From assembly GCA_907165065.1 (NCBI GenBank), contig OU015526.1, positions 67,913,723 through 67,977,722 of the forward strand: a DNA stretch of 64,000 bases, read 5' to 3'. The translations under genes and the position numbers were made by a program. Shown in pieces: positions 24,301 through 39,300 of this stretch (position 1 is the first letter of the stretch; each line of letters opens with the position of its first letter). The notes below the pieces were generated by a model. The model was not told the DNA's origin and made no database searches. It saw only the letters and a list, made by a program, of their open reading frames with translations. Origin of the DNA: Caprimulgus europaeus (taxonomy: Eukaryota > Chordata > Aves > Caprimulgiformes > Caprimulgidae).

Positions 24301-27300
24301 TTCCTCATTGGTCTTTCTCCCAGTAGACCAAGGACCTAGTTTGCCTTTTATACTGTGAAACTTTTCCAGCATCTCTGTTAACAGTGAATAACTCTGACTG
24401 AAATTTAAGCAGAAAAGATAAAAGTATTCATCCCTGAAATACTTCATGCAGAGGATGGTTCAGGATGAGTGAAAATAGTTCTTTACAGAAGTAATCATGA
24501 GAATGCAGTATTGTAGTTAGAGAATGAAGAATTCAGCAACACTTCTGGCTTAAGACACCCTGATGCGTGGCTCAGAATAGAACCACTGTATGGCAGGATT
24601 AGGGTTGACTGCCCTTTTTTCCCTATTTTTTTTTCCTCTCCTCTAAGTGAACACTTTGTGTGTAAGGTATGTGCATATCTTTTTGGTAACCTCAATTTTA
24701 TAAGCTGAGTTTGCCTTGTTCATAGGATCAGAGAGATCAGGAGTTTATTTGCTCTGTTGGGATCCCCTGTGTGCAGTACATTTAGAATCTGTTCAGTGCA
24801 TAATTGCATTTGTCATTTGGACACTTTAACCTCTTCATCCTCTGCTATGCATGTGTGCTGTTCTGTCAGGTAGTGCTAAGGTTTATTTGGGTGATTTTTT
24901 TTTCCTTTCCTTACTATATTGAAGGTTTTATGCTTGGACCTTGCTGTTTTCCCTGTATTTTTGACATATGCCTATGTAATGTTCTTAACATTTTGCTAAA
25001 CTCAGATTGTATGTAAAACTGAAGTTATTCAGAATAATTGAATTACTTTAGAGTTATAATTGTATATTCATTTACATTCTTAGGAAGTATTTTGAAATGC
25101 TATATTAGATTGATCTATTTTAATTTTTCCTTTCATATTCTTTGAACTACACAAATTTCCATGATGCTGACTGTCAAAATCATTATCACATGTTCACAGC
25201 CTAGAAGCAAAAGCTGTTTTTTCTGTGCTTGTTAAATAATACAGCTTTGCATATATAGTTCAATGATTAATACACTTTTTGGTTTAGGTGGGTGTTCTCT
25301 AAAACCAAGAAAGATGACACAGATGATAACATTGCTAAATATGATGGTAAGTGGTTTTAATGCTTACTTCCACGATAGAGTTTCTGGTGTTCTACTCAAT
25401 GTGTAGGCATCTCTTTATCTGACAATTTCTTAAGGCTGAAATAGGTTTTTACAATAAAACTCAATAAATATGAACCAGAGCTTTGAAACAGTCTCTATAT
25501 TAGCAATGCAAAGGCTTGAATAGAATGACATGTCTAAAATGTATGAATTCTTTCATAAAATATTGCAATTAAACAGAAATCCAATGGATATTCACATATG
25601 CTACAGCTTTGTGCAATAAATGCGATTAAATTTTGTGATGTAAAAACATTTTCTGTTAAATGTGTACATTTTTCTAATCAGTTTCATTGATTTATGGTGG
25701 ATTATGGTAAGGGTGTGGTTCTTTCTTACCATGGACTCCATGGCTGGCTTTTTTTTTTTAAGTTGGAAAATTCTCATTTACACCTAAAATTGTGATTTTG
25801 ATAATTTTCTTTCTTTGAGCTATAACAGTTATGAAACAGCAGTTTTTACTGCTGTAGAAACAGCTACTTGGGGAAATAAAAAAGAAAAAGCTTGACACTT
25901 CTTGTTGTTACAACTACTTGCACTCTTTTTCCCTAAGCTTTATTCCCTCCTTGCTGTCTGAGCCAGAACATTGGGTTAGGTGGATCTTTGGCAAGACACA
26001 GTTTTTATCATCTAACTGTGGAGCTGGAATTCTAGTGGTTTCTAATTGTTGAAAAGTGCTGGTTAAAACCTTCTGTCACTGATCTGATAGAAAGATGTGG
26101 GCAGCAAATTTGTGTACCATGAGTGGTTTTGTATTTGAGTGCTGTAGAGCAGTTAGTTTGAAGAAGTGGAAGCTGGACTTGAGTCAAGTTTTGTATCCAC
26201 AGCAGAATTACCAGTAATGCATTGCATGATTATTGTTTAACTGCTTTGACATCAAGATTTCTCCCCTACTTTGACAACTAGTCTTTATTTACCGTTAACT
26301 CTTTGCTTTCAACCAGGCTGATTCTTTACTTCAACCTGCAGTTTTTTTCAAAGACTCTGTGTGTGTGTTTTAGGAAGATGGGAAGTAGAAGAGCTGAAAG
26401 AAAACGCAGTGCCTGGAGACAGAGGATTAGTGTTAAAATCGGTGGCAAAGCATCATGCAATATCAGCTATGCTAACAAAGGCATTTATTTTTGATAATAA
26501 ACCTTTGATTGTTCAGTAAGTAATCCCTCAGATTTTTTTTTACTTAATATATATTATTATTAAAATCTTCAAGTCAAGTGAATCCCTGTAGGAAAATACT
26601 GACTTCCATTATAGCACTGACCTATCAAACTGTAAGTATGAATAATGTAGTAATCAAGTACAATTTTAGTGCAAGTGTTAAGAAGTGATATTTAAACTCT
26701 TTTGAAATATTTTTGGACATAAATCTAATATTTTACAAGCTTACTTAAAAAGCTAATTAATTTTTAGTCTTACTCTAAAAAGATCTAGATCATATATAGT
26801 TTGAACACAGTGGTTTTTCCACTTCCAGAGCTACACTGAAGTATTCTGTAAAAGCAGCTTTGATCATGAACACATTATGGCAATACTGGTGATGGTGAGC
26901 ACCGTGGCAATGTGAATGCTTTTTTCTGATGTTCAGGCTGCTTTCTGGTACTTCCAGACATACCTGGCTAAATTCAGTGTGTCATACTAGCAGTTTCACA
27001 GATGGCACAAACTCTCAAGAGCTCTTGCCAATGTATTCTTCTTCACTTTGATGCTTATGTGTTGGTTGCTACCAGCTTGAAACTCTTCTTGCTGCTGTAC
27101 CAACTGTAGCACTTGCTGCCATGGCATTTTTTGACTAACACTGCTGCTGTATTGGCTTGTGTGGCAATGAAAACCTTTTGGTCATGTGGAAGTGTCTTGA
27201 CAGTAGTGACTAATACACAGTCTTAATGTATTCATCTTTAGAACTGCAGATTAGAAGTTAACTTTTATTTGTCTGACACTTGAAATGTTTTGTTGTTTTG

Positions 27301-30300
27301 GGGTCTTTTTAACTTGTTTTTTGCCTAGATATGAAGTGAATTTTCAAGAAGGCATTGACTGTGGTGGTGCGTATATTAAACTTCTCTCCAGTAGCGATGA
27401 CTTGAATCTGGTATGTCCTTTTACTTAACGTTTGCTATCCGTTGTTCACTTGAAGAACACATAACTGTTCTTGTGAAATGTCAAGCAGAAATTAATTCCT
27501 GATGCATCCTAAATTCTTCAAAGCTTCCCAAATGTTTTAGCAGAAGATTGGGCAAGATAATACTATGCATGTAATTTATTAGATATACACAAAACCTCTG
27601 GCGTTGTGCATTTTTTACTGGTGGAACATTTGCTAACATTATTCTTGTTATAATGTCCATTCATTCTGATGAAACTCACAGATAACCTAAAACTTAAAGT
27701 AAGATGTTAAGATCTATATTCACACAAGAAATCTCAAAATGTTAATTTTGGAAGGTTAGAATTAAGAGTTTGCTGTGGTTAACATACTCCTCTTAGTTCT
27801 GCATGACTGATGTCTATATCCAGGACAAAGGACTTTTGTATCTGTTTAGTCTGCTTTTCTGCAATAATAGTAGCTGTAGCGTCTCAACTCCTAACTTATG
27901 AGACAATTTTTTTACTGCACACAACATGGCATCTTAGGGCCACACCTTGGGTTTAGAAACTGAAACTGATGGAGAATCTCTGTTCCCAGGAAAAGGTCTG
28001 AATGATCAGGTGTGAAAAATTAGGAAGTGCCTTGTTATGGTGGACCACTTTGTAGATTGTTTCTCAATATATTGATGTGAACTTGGCTGCCCTTTGCAAA
28101 ACTTTATTACTGTGCCAACACAATCAGTTTTTTGCTTGAAATGCTGCCTGTTTTGGCCGAGTTTCAGTTCAGGCACGTGTGAACTGGTTGCTTCCACTTT
28201 CAGTATTTCTGCCATGACGCTGGAGTGTAGATACAAGGTGTCTAGCCTGGGATGGAGGATATTCTAGCAGCTTTTTTGGGGTGATTTTTTTGGGTTTGGT
28301 TTTTGGGTTGGGTTTTTTTGTTGTTTTTTTTTTTACATTCAGACTGTCAGTGAATTGTGGTCTAGGAACTTGTGCAATGGAAATGTTGTGCTGACAGAGT
28401 AGAGGTGGCTGATACATACAACAGTTGCTGCAGCTGCTTTGATAAGAGCTGGTACTTGTGGTACAGAGCAGCAGTTACAGAATAGGATTACACGTTTGGA
28501 CAGACTTGTGTGGATTCAGAATATTACATCATGAGCCAGGAGGAACTTGTGTTGACTCAGCAGTACAAGCACAAAGTGATAAGGGTGCTTCCAATCCTGA
28601 AGCAGGTTGCTGTGGCCACTTAAAAGCTGGCTACTCTAACTGCTGCAGGTTTGTGGCTGATGGGTGGTGTTGAGCCAACGTTCAGTAGTATAGTGACAGA
28701 AGTTTGTGAGGCAGTCACAGTTACAACCTGTATAGGTTATTGAAGTTACTGGGTTTGAAATGCATCACATTATCCCATTTGCTCACCAAGATTTAGTAAG
28801 CTGGAAAGCCAAGCTCATGGAAAAAACAATAGTCTGGAAAAAAACTTGTAACTGGAGTGTGGGCAGAATTCATTGTTCCCTCTCTGGGTAGGGTTTTTAA
28901 TCTGTGTATATTTAAAAATATACTTGTTTTAAACAATACATTTATGTCAGAATATATATTTCAAGAAGAAAACTTCCTGGAATCAAGCATTATTCTTCCT
29001 TCAAGCAATTGCTAAAGAATATAAGGCAGCATGTACTACATATTCCAAATAAAAAAAAAAAAATCATATAAATAGTTGAAAAATGCTGACATATCTAAAC
29101 AGCTTCCTGCAACATACTCTGAAGGAGAATAACTGTATCTCATATTTTCAGTGTTGTTTGTTATTTAATGTGCAGCAAGAGGACTGATAAAATAATGGAT
29201 AATAATATCCTGTTTTTAATCTTTATTGAAGAATAAAATTGATATGAAGAACAGTAACTAGTTCCCTTCCATCTTTTAGTGTGAGGTTTGTAGAGCATTA
29301 TAGATATTGGAGTGTTTTGATTTGCAATGGGCATTTCCACTTGACATAAGGGTAAGGTGTAAATAAATACGTTAATTTTCCCTTGAAGAGGCTTAAGTGA
29401 TCTCTATGTTTAGTCTGTTCCCTAAGAACAGAGAGCACCCAGCAACTCAAGAGGACTGTTCAATTCCTTTCATGATTTCCCCTACCAGTTTTCAGTTACC
29501 TTTTAGAGAAAGGTAACTATGCTGTATGTCACAGCATCACAGGAAAGAAGTACCCAAAGTGACTTCATACAACTTACAGGATAACACATGCTCAGCTTTC
29601 TTGCTTCTACAGGAATACTTTTTTGACAAAACACCTTACACTATTATGTTTGGACCAGATAAATGTGGAGAAGATTACAAACTACACTTTATCTTCAGAC
29701 ATAAGAATCCTAAAACTGGAGAATATGATGAAAAACATGCAAAACGTCCTGATGTAGACCTAAAAAAATTCTATTTGGACAAGAAGACACATCTGTATAC
29801 TCTTGGTATTGTTTAATTCTTATGTGTTTCAATGGGGGAGATTAAAAACATGTTTCTGTCCACTGAAGCTTTGTATTTGAGTCTACTTTTTTGCTTGTAA
29901 TAGTCTGTTAATTCTGAGGGGTGGTGGTTTAATGATTTGGGCTTAAATGATTTAATGACTGATCTTAAATGATTTAATGACTGAGCTTAACTGCAGGACA
30001 TAAAAGTGGCTTTGAAATGCTGCTGTTTAATATTCACTTACAGGAAAAAAAAACATATCAGCCCTGGGCAGCCTTTAGTGTAAAGAATTGATTAATACTT
30101 TCAGTACTTACTATGATAAAAAATTTTTTGAGAAAGATACTAAAAAAAACCCCAAACCCATCCAATATTCTAGGAAGGCATCAGTTCACAGGAATTCAGT
30201 TAAACCTCCAGCGTGCCCCACACAAGTCTCCTGCATGTGTTAGGAGCTCTCACCAACACCTGCATCTGCAGCAGCGTGGGTGAACAAATGTGTAACTGCA

Positions 30301-33300
30301 TTCTCTGAAGATGAATGAATATGGGCTGGTTTTAATTCATCTGATATCTCTTTTTGTACCAATGAACAGTATGGCAGAGATGAAAGTTTAATTGCTTAGT
30401 TCCTTTTTTCTCTCTCTTTCTAATTTTGGAGGAGGAATAAATAATCAGAGAAGAATGGGCTAATCTGTGGCACACTGCAAATCCAGCACAAATGATGGCA
30501 CTTTTGAACTTCCATTGAAGAATAATGGATGGCATGTTGTGCCATAGGCAAACTCACTGTTCTTTAAAATGAATTGCTGTAGTGTGCCATAGCAAACTTT
30601 CACTTATAGATAATAGGAGTAAGTGAAGCAGAACACTGTTCTTGTGGTAAAGGAATGCATGTCTTCCTGTGTTTGGGCTGTTCATTGGAAATTATGATTA
30701 AAGATACTGAAACTCAGATTGCATTTATTCTGTTATAATTGATCAAATAGACTCCATAAAGCTGTGTGATTCTAATGCATTGTGTGACTGATAATATAAG
30801 TTTAAAAATAAATTATATAAATAATATCTAAAGTGATATAAGGGTTTTATTCTTGCATTTATGGATGTTTTAATACTGTTGAAGACCTAGGTGGCAGGAG
30901 CTTCATTAGATACTATCAAACTGTCATTGTGACTGTTACTGTGGTTTTCATTTTTATAAATGGTCATAAATGTAGAATAGTATTTCCTTTGCATTAATAA
31001 TCTTTGTTGTGCTGAATGGATTTTTGAATATATTTGTTAAGCACTTACAAACGTGCTCACTGGTGGTTAGAAATGGATCTGGATACAACATCTGTTACTG
31101 AATCTGACACTGCTCCATTCTGTGTCCCTGGCTTCTCAGTTACTCACACTTGCTGAAATATTTAAACATTTGAAGAGAATTTTCTATATTTGCAGTCTGG
31201 CATTTGAGGGAAGTGGCTGTCAGATTTGAATCAGGGAAGGTACTGCTTTGATGGTCCTTCAGCTGTGTTACTGATGCAGTTCTTGTGTTTCCATGCTTTC
31301 AGGTGTGAAATTGTAGTTTGGTAGCAGAGATGCCTTTTTTTGGGGTGGAGGTTTGTCTTTCATGGTCTGTTTTTAAATAAATAAATAAAGCAGAACTTTG
31401 GCCAAGTGGTAGGTTTTTGAAAAAATCTCTTAGAATGTTGTGTTGTGTTTCAGCAATTGATTTTGCTAGAGGTTTCATTTTTGGAGGCCTGATACTGGTC
31501 AGACATCCCCCCAGTAGCAACTTCAATGTTTTGTGTCCAGATCCAGTACCTGGGTGGGGAGTCTGTCTCCTGCTCTGCTAGTGAGGATCTAGTTTGCCAT
31601 TATTTGTCTAAGTCTGTGCTTATTATATGTAGGTTTTGGTTAAAGATATTTGTAAAATGAATGCTTCTCTTATTTCTTTAATACAAATTTCTTCAATTTA
31701 GTGCTAAAACCAGATGATACATTTGAAATGTTAATCGACCAATCGGTTGTCGGTAAAGGAAGTCTGCTGGAGGATATGGTGCCTCCAGTAAACCCTCCCA
31801 AAGAAATAGAGGATCCGAGTGATAAGAAGCCTGATGATTGGGATGAGAGACCAAAAATACCTGATCCAAATGCTGTCAAACCAGATGACTGGTGAGGAGA
31901 ACATTTTTGTCTGTATGATAACTTTTCCGTGCAGGTTGTTCACTTGAAAATTTGACTGTTTTCATTTTGGTTTTTGCTAATGACAATTGAAATATGTTTC
32001 ACCACTAGAAGCACTAAAGTTTGAAAACATAACTGAGATAAGTACAAGAGTCTGGTCATCTTCTAAGGAAATAAATAATTGTGCTTTTTGCTGACTTGTG
32101 CCTTCCATGGTTGCAATTTATAACTAAGAATACTATATCTGAAAGATTAGGAAGCACAAGGTTTTTTTCCCCACCATATAGTCTTAATTTACATTCAATG
32201 ATTTCTACTTCCTTTTGTGTGAGCTACTGTTCATACAGCAACTCAGGAAGGGGAGGCAAAAAATGGGAAGACCTGACTGACACTTGCCAGTTGATGGCAG
32301 CAGTTTCTGGGCTAAGTAGTACTTTGAAACAATGTAAATACAATTTATATGTTTATAAACACATGATTGAATGTCTAATTCTCATGATCAGTGCATCTAA
32401 TTCTGTTGTGCCTTTGAAAATCATCCCTTTCATACCAGCTACAGTCCTTTGAACAGAACATTGGTTCGATGTCACGTTGCTGCATTTTCTAACCTAAGTT
32501 TGTAATTGAAGGGATGAAGATGAGCCTTCCAAAATAGAAGATCCTGATGCTGTTAAGCCTGAGGGATGGCTTGATGATGAACCACAGTATGTTCCAGACC
32601 CTAGTGCAAAAAAACCAAAGGACTGGTAAGAACTTGATCATAAGTGCAGGTTGTTAACGTGTCTTGTAGATAAGCCTGCCTGTTCTCTGTGGCAAATTAT
32701 GGGTTGTGGATCAGAAGTCAATCCAAATCTCGTTGTCTTTTGAGGTAGTAAGTTGGAATGTGTAAGTATGGACAAATATCTGTCGTTTTGGGGGGCTGCT
32801 TTTTATTAAAACATTAACATATCAGTTGCCCTTTGTTTTCTACAAAAAAAAAAAAAATATGAAGGACCCCTTCGAAAGAATTTGCTACAGTGTTAAACTA
32901 CAAAACCATTTAAGTTGATTACTTGAAATCATCATATAATAGTCTCGAAGGGCTCTCTAAGCATCTTATGGAGGAGTGTTTCAAGCTGTCTGCAGATGCC
33001 ACAATATAATTGCATTTGATCATGCTGTGGTAGTTATGAACATGTGACTTAAAAAAAAAAAGGGGGTGTAGCACGCCTTTTTTTTAAAAAAATAAATAAT
33101 TAAATATTTATTTATACTGTTGGGTAGAGTTCTGCAAGCTGGTCGAAATTCTGAGGTTGTTATAGCAAAATGTGTATGGCTGACTTCAGACTGACTGCTC
33201 GTGTTCAGACCAGTCCGATCTCAAATCAGTTGTTTGCAATTTTTATTTTTTTTTTCCTGTAGGGATGAAGAAATGGATGGGGAGTGGGAAGCTCCTCAGA

Positions 33301-36300
33301 TCCCCAATCCAAAGTGTGAGACTGCACCTGGTTGTGGAGACTGGGTGCGTCCCATGAAGAATAACCCAAACTATAAAGGAAAATGGAAAGCACCTATGAT
33401 AGATAATCCTAACTATCAGGTAACAGCAATACTCTGCTTTGTTGATAACAGGTACAGAGTTGCAGGCAAGTGAAAGTAAGATATTAATTGAGGCTTTTTT
33501 ACAGTATATTTGTGTATTAGAATGAGTCTGAATACTCTCACTAAATGTTTTGAGCTTTTTTGTTTTTAATTTGCCTTTTTTTTTTTCCCTTAATTATACT
33601 GGAAAATAGAAATGCTTCCTGTATTAAAACAATTTCTCTGTTAAAAGTTGCTTTTGCAGCAATTTGCACTAGTACCATTTATTTAATATGCTGTGTAGAA
33701 TTGTATTCTGAATTATGTTATTTAATTCAATTATATAATTAAATATTTATAAGTTTTAAGTGTAGGTCTTTTAGGTGAACAATTTTTTTAATTAAAAAAA
33801 AAAATGAAACCTTTTGCTGTGCAGATTGACTTACTAGCTCTCTTTTAGTAGAAGCATCAATTTTGGATAATTAAATTCCCCTCCTCCCCTCCAGATCCAA
33901 GAGGTAATCGGTTGGATATTAAAGACAGTTCCTTTGTATTAATTATGGCTGGGGAGTACTGGGATTTTATTTCTCTGAGCTTAAGATCCTAAGTACATCT
34001 GTAAACAAAATGTGGCTCTAATTTGCAGAGGTACAATAAGGCTGAATTTTCCTTCCCTAACGCTTCTGGTTACAGCAGCTGTCAGCTTTATATACATGTG
34101 CACGTGTGTGCGTGTGTATGAGAGTGTGAGAGCGTGTGTGTGTGCGCGTGTGTGAGAGCGTGTGCGTGTATATGTGCGTGTGTGAGAGTGTGAGATCGTA
34201 TGTGTATGCGTGTGTGTATGTGCGTGTGCGAGAGTGAGAGCGTGTGTGTGTGCGTGTGTGTATGTGCGTGTGTGAGAGTGAGAGCGTGTGTGTGTGCGTG
34301 TGTGTATGTGCGTGTATGAGAGTGAGAGCGTGTGTGTGCGCGTATGTGTGTGCGTATACAAGAGTGTGAGAGCGTGTGTGTACGTGTGTATGTGTGTGCG
34401 TGTACGAGAGTGTGAGAGCGTGTGTGTGCGTATGTGTATCTGTGTGCGTATGTGCGTGTGTGAGAGCGTGTGCGTGTGTGTATGTGCGTGTACGAGTGTG
34501 AGAGCGTGTGTGTGCATGTGCGAGCATGTAAGAGCGTGTGTGAGCGCACGCGAGCGTGTGAGCGTGTGTGCAAGAGTGTGAGAGCGTGTGCGTGCGTATG
34601 TGCGTGTGTGTGCAAGAGTGTGAGAGCGTGTGTGTGCGTATGTGTATGTGCGCATACAAGAGTGAGAGTGAGTGCGCGCGTATGCGTGTGCGTGCGTATG
34701 CGAGTGTGAGAGCGTGTGCGTGCGTATGTGTGTGCGAGAGTGTGAGAGCGTGTGTGTGTATGTGCATGTGCGTGTACGAGAGAGAGTGTGTGTGCGTATG
34801 TGTATGTGCGCGTACGAGAGTGAGAGCGTGTGTATGTGTATGCGTGTGTGTGTGCGTGTGCGAGAGTGTGAGAGCGTGTGTGTATGTGTATGCGTGTGTA
34901 TCTGTGCGTGTGCGCGCGTATGTGCATGTGCGAGCATGTGAGAGCGTGTGCGTGCGCATATGTGCGTGTGAGAGCGTGTGCGCGCATGCAAGCGTGTGCG
35001 TGTGTATGTGCGTGTACGAGAGTGTGCGAGCGTGTGAGAGCGTGTGCGAGAGTGTGAGAGCATGTGCGTGTGTATGTGCGTGTGTGTGCGTGTACGAGAG
35101 TGTGAGAGCGTGTGTGTGCGTATGTGTATGTGTGTCCGTCAGTGTGGGGGGGTGTGTACGTGTTTGTGCATATATATATGCGTGCATGTATGTGTGTGTA
35201 TGTGAGTGTGTGTATATCTGTATGTGCGTATATCTGTGTGCGTGTGCCTGTGCTTGTATGCATATATATGTGCATGTGTGTGTATATGTGTGAGTGTGAG
35301 AGTGGGTGTATAAGTAAGTGTGCGTGTGTGTATATATGTATGCCTGTGTGTGTGCGCACGTTTGCGCGCATGCATGTCTGCATATGTGTGTGTATGTGCA
35401 TGTGCATATGTGAGTGTGCATGTGTGTATGTGTGTGCGTATACGTGTATGTGTGCTTGAATGTGCATGCACGTGTGCATGGGAGTATGTGTATGTCTGAG
35501 TGTGAGTAGGTGTGCGCGCATGTGTGTGTATATATGTGGGTGCGTGTTTGCGTGCGTGGGTGCGTGTGTGTTTGCATGTGTGTGTGTATATGCCTGTGCA
35601 TGTGTACTTCTGTGTGCACGTGTATGCGCGTGTGTGTGTATTTGCGTGAGTGTGCGTGTGCACGTGAGTGTGTGTGTATGTGTGTGTATTTACGCACGCT
35701 GGAAGGCACTGTGTGGCTCGCAGAAGGCAGTCCTTAGCCCACCAGATGCTCTACCTCAGAAGATTCCATCACAGGCTACAGAATATTGACCAGTGAGTGC
35801 CGTTACAAAAATGTGTGTGCTGTATTGCTGAACCAAACCCAAAACTACCTGCTACATACGGAGAGACTGGGGAGAGGAGTAGTACCGATGTCTTATTTAC
35901 CTGCAGTGTTAGGAAGTGTGGTTCCTAAACTTATTCTAGGAAGTTTACAAGGACTCTGCTTGGAATCACCGGTACCAGGAAGAACAGAGATACTTTGTAC
36001 CGTCAGTTATTACTGTAACCCTGTGTGGATGAAAAATAATCAGAAAAATAACCAGAAATCTGGTTTAAAATTCTGCCAAAATCCTATAGGCTATTACAAA
36101 TTCTGGTTTTATGTAGCTTAAACCTAATGCTTGTCCTTTTAAATAGTGCATTTAAAATAGTCAGGAAATTCTGATTATTTTAAAATTTGTTTCACAGTTT
36201 GGTTTTTAGTGAGGTATAGGTGTTGTGATTACTTTTTTTTTTCCCCCCCCCTCTTAAAAGGGAATCTGGAGTCCTCAGAAAATACCAAACCCGGACTATT

Positions 36301-39300
36301 TTGAAGATCTCCACCCATTCGAGATGACCCCTGTCAGTGCTATTGGTTTAGAACTCTGGTCTATGACGTCTGATATCTACTTCGATAACTTCATCATATG
36401 TTCCGAAAAAGAAGTAGCAGATCGCTGGGCAGCGGATGGCTGGGGCTTGAAGAAATTAGTAGCAAGTGCTAATGAGGTATAAACTTTCTATGTTCTTGCT
36501 AGCCAGAAGTGATGAGAAAGTGCTGCTGGAAGAATTTGCTGTCAGTTAGTGCTGACAGAATGTTAATGTGTCTGCAATTAATAATCTTGCTGAGTAACGA
36601 TGATAGTTGTCTTTTTTTCCTCGGTTTGATGTTTTTACTTTTCCCAGATCAATATCCTCTTGAAATTAAAAGGATCCAACATTTTACTTAAACACCTAGT
36701 GGGAAATTGGCTTGGGTATAGTTAGTGAGTCTTCTGCTGTTCATGGTGGTACTCAGTACCTGTCAGCAAATGGAAGCTGAGTGACTTACACTCAAAGACA
36801 TCTTTTTTTCTTTATTTTCTTTTTTTTTCTTGTGGCCAACTCTGTTATATATGTTCTTTAGATGTTTCCCTCCCATGAGGAATGGATAAATAGTCACATG
36901 TTTTTTCTGTTTAATAATTTTAGGCCTTTGGTTGCGTAGATATATATTCTGCAGCTCTGAAAATAGTGCACTTGTGTTTAGGGAGCTGCATCTGCCCTTC
37001 TGCTTCTGTGTGTGCACTGACATTTTGTTTGTATATTGCACTTGAGCAGCCACTACAGTTTTTTCTAGATCTCTTTCCTGTGCTATAGGGTGAACCTGTC
37101 CTGCCATACGGGATCATGAGCCCCTCTAGTGGCTGCTGTTACTGACTACAGCTTCTTTCTAACTCCTGGATTTTATTTGGTGGAGTGGCAAGAGCAGTTG
37201 TGGGCAAGAAACGATGAGTTGGTGGCAAATGTAGCCAATTCCTGACAGCTGCTGTTTGTCATAGGATGAACAAGTAGCAACAGCATATCTGCCCGTGCAG
37301 TTAGGGAAGCCACCTCCTCACACAACTTTGCTCCTTTTTGAAATGTTTGGGGTTTTTGTCTGGCCCTACACATCTGCACTTGTACACACACTAACAAAAA
37401 AATACTCCTTGGGTCCCCTTGCTCCACTGTGCCTCTCAAGCTTCTGACTTCAGTTGCTGATGTACCTTTTCCAGAGGTCCAATTCAACCAGACACTTGCC
37501 TACACATCTGTGCCATTTTAAGTCAGAACTGGACTGTTAGGACAACTTACTCCCTGAATAACTGGCTCTCAGAGGTGGTGGTGGTACGGTGGAGCAAGAC
37601 TTTGCTCTTCAGGAGGCTGGCTGCTTCTCTCGGCTTCTTTGGGAGCTCTCAGCTGAGTTACACAATGTGGGGAAAAAACAGAGTCTCTGGGAAGGGTGTG
37701 AAGTGTGAGGTTACCAAGACTCCAAATGTTGCTTTACAGAATTGAGTAGGGGTTAGTCTAGTGTAGTATGCTTGGAGTAGCAGGTTTGTTCCTTCTTACT
37801 TAGCACCTGCAGTTTATTTGCAACCTGTCAGGTTGTTACTTTACTAGCATTGAAATCCAGTATTGGCTTAGTCATTAAAAAGTAAAGGTAAAGAAGAGTT
37901 TTTGCTGGACAACATAAATCTTAAAATATATAAAGTACACTGTATAAATTTACTGAATTGTTGAGAGGTATGTAAATGCAATTATTTTTAATTGTTTTTA
38001 ATGTAGCCCGGTATGTTTAGTCAACTGGTGACTGCTGCAGAAGACCACCCATGGCTCTGGGTTCTTTACATCTTGACACTGGCTCTCCCTGTTGGTCTGG
38101 CTGTGTTGTTCTGCTGGCCAGCAAAGGTTAGAGAAATTTATTTATTATTTATTTATACTTTTATTTGGTTTTATTCTTAATATTTGAAAATTCTTGGCAT
38201 CTGTGCAACAAGATGCACTTTTAATGTGCTATTGATTCTGCTGAGCTTTCCACGTTTAATTCTTAATTTGAGTTTAAATGTAAATTTATTTTTCATTTGT
38301 TGTAGAAAACAGATGAAGATATTGACTTCAAACAAATGGATATATCTAAGCCAATTACAAAGGGAGAACGAAAACAAGAGAGAGAAGAGTTAGAAGATGA
38401 TGAAATAGATTTAGAAGAAAGAGAAAATGGAGATATTGTCGAAGATGGTAAGATGAGCAGGGCAGCTTGCAGTTTGATTAAATATAAAGACATGAATGGG
38501 ACTGGTTAATGGATTGCATTGCCAATAATTACACCCAGTTACCTTAGACTATGCAAAGCCTGGCTTGCTCTGAGTCTTTTTTTCCTCATTGACAGCCTCC
38601 AGTGAGTAGTATTCCATGGCTAGTAGCTGTTTGATAAGTATGAGCAGAAAGTAAGGCTCTCCTCAGTATTTTTTCACTTGCAAGAAATTAACATGCTTCC
38701 AATACTCTTTTTTTATGCTTGTAGACAGTGATGCATATTTTGTCCCTTCTAAATATTTCATACATTGAACACATTTGAATGGTTCAGATGTATGTACCTG
38801 AAGTGGTTAAAGTCACATTGCTGTCTTTAAAATGTGTCTGGAATAGCTTTAGAAGTCTTTAACATAAGTCTTGCTGCTTATTCCTCTGTGGGAGGGCTGT
38901 ACCCTGAACTACTCTTCTGTTGGTCACTGATTTTAGTAACTCCTGTTAAAGCCTGATAATACATCGGGCTTTAAATACTGAAGTCTGCTGCTTCCTTTGT
39001 GTTGCTTTCTAGCAAGCATTGCACGCCTGCAGAGGTCTGTCCTGCCCCGAGGGAGAAATCAGTGATTCAGAAAGTTGAGCTCTACTTTGGCATCCAAGGT
39101 TAAAGTCATCTTGTGTTGATGAGACACAAGAGAGAGATCACTGGTGCTATTTGACTATGGCTTTGGATAGTTCATTTCCCTGAGTCCATAGTAATGAATA
39201 AAAAAGCAAATCACCTAACTTGCAGTGCCTGATCTTGACTTGTGTGAGAAAATCCTTAGCCTCAGACCTCTGCAGGAGTCTGCCTCTTAGTTCACTCTTC

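Noticed and set aside
33981-35709. Open frames of 360, 550 and 477 codons on the - strand and several on the + strand (His/Thr- and Cys/Val-rich)
   Set aside because: They are translations of the GT minisatellite in overlapping frames; the composition excludes stop codons. No domain, no splice context.
37173-37487. 104-codon - strand frame in CLGN intron 11
   Set aside because: No recognisable similarity, no splice sites; stop-free length is compatible with chance.
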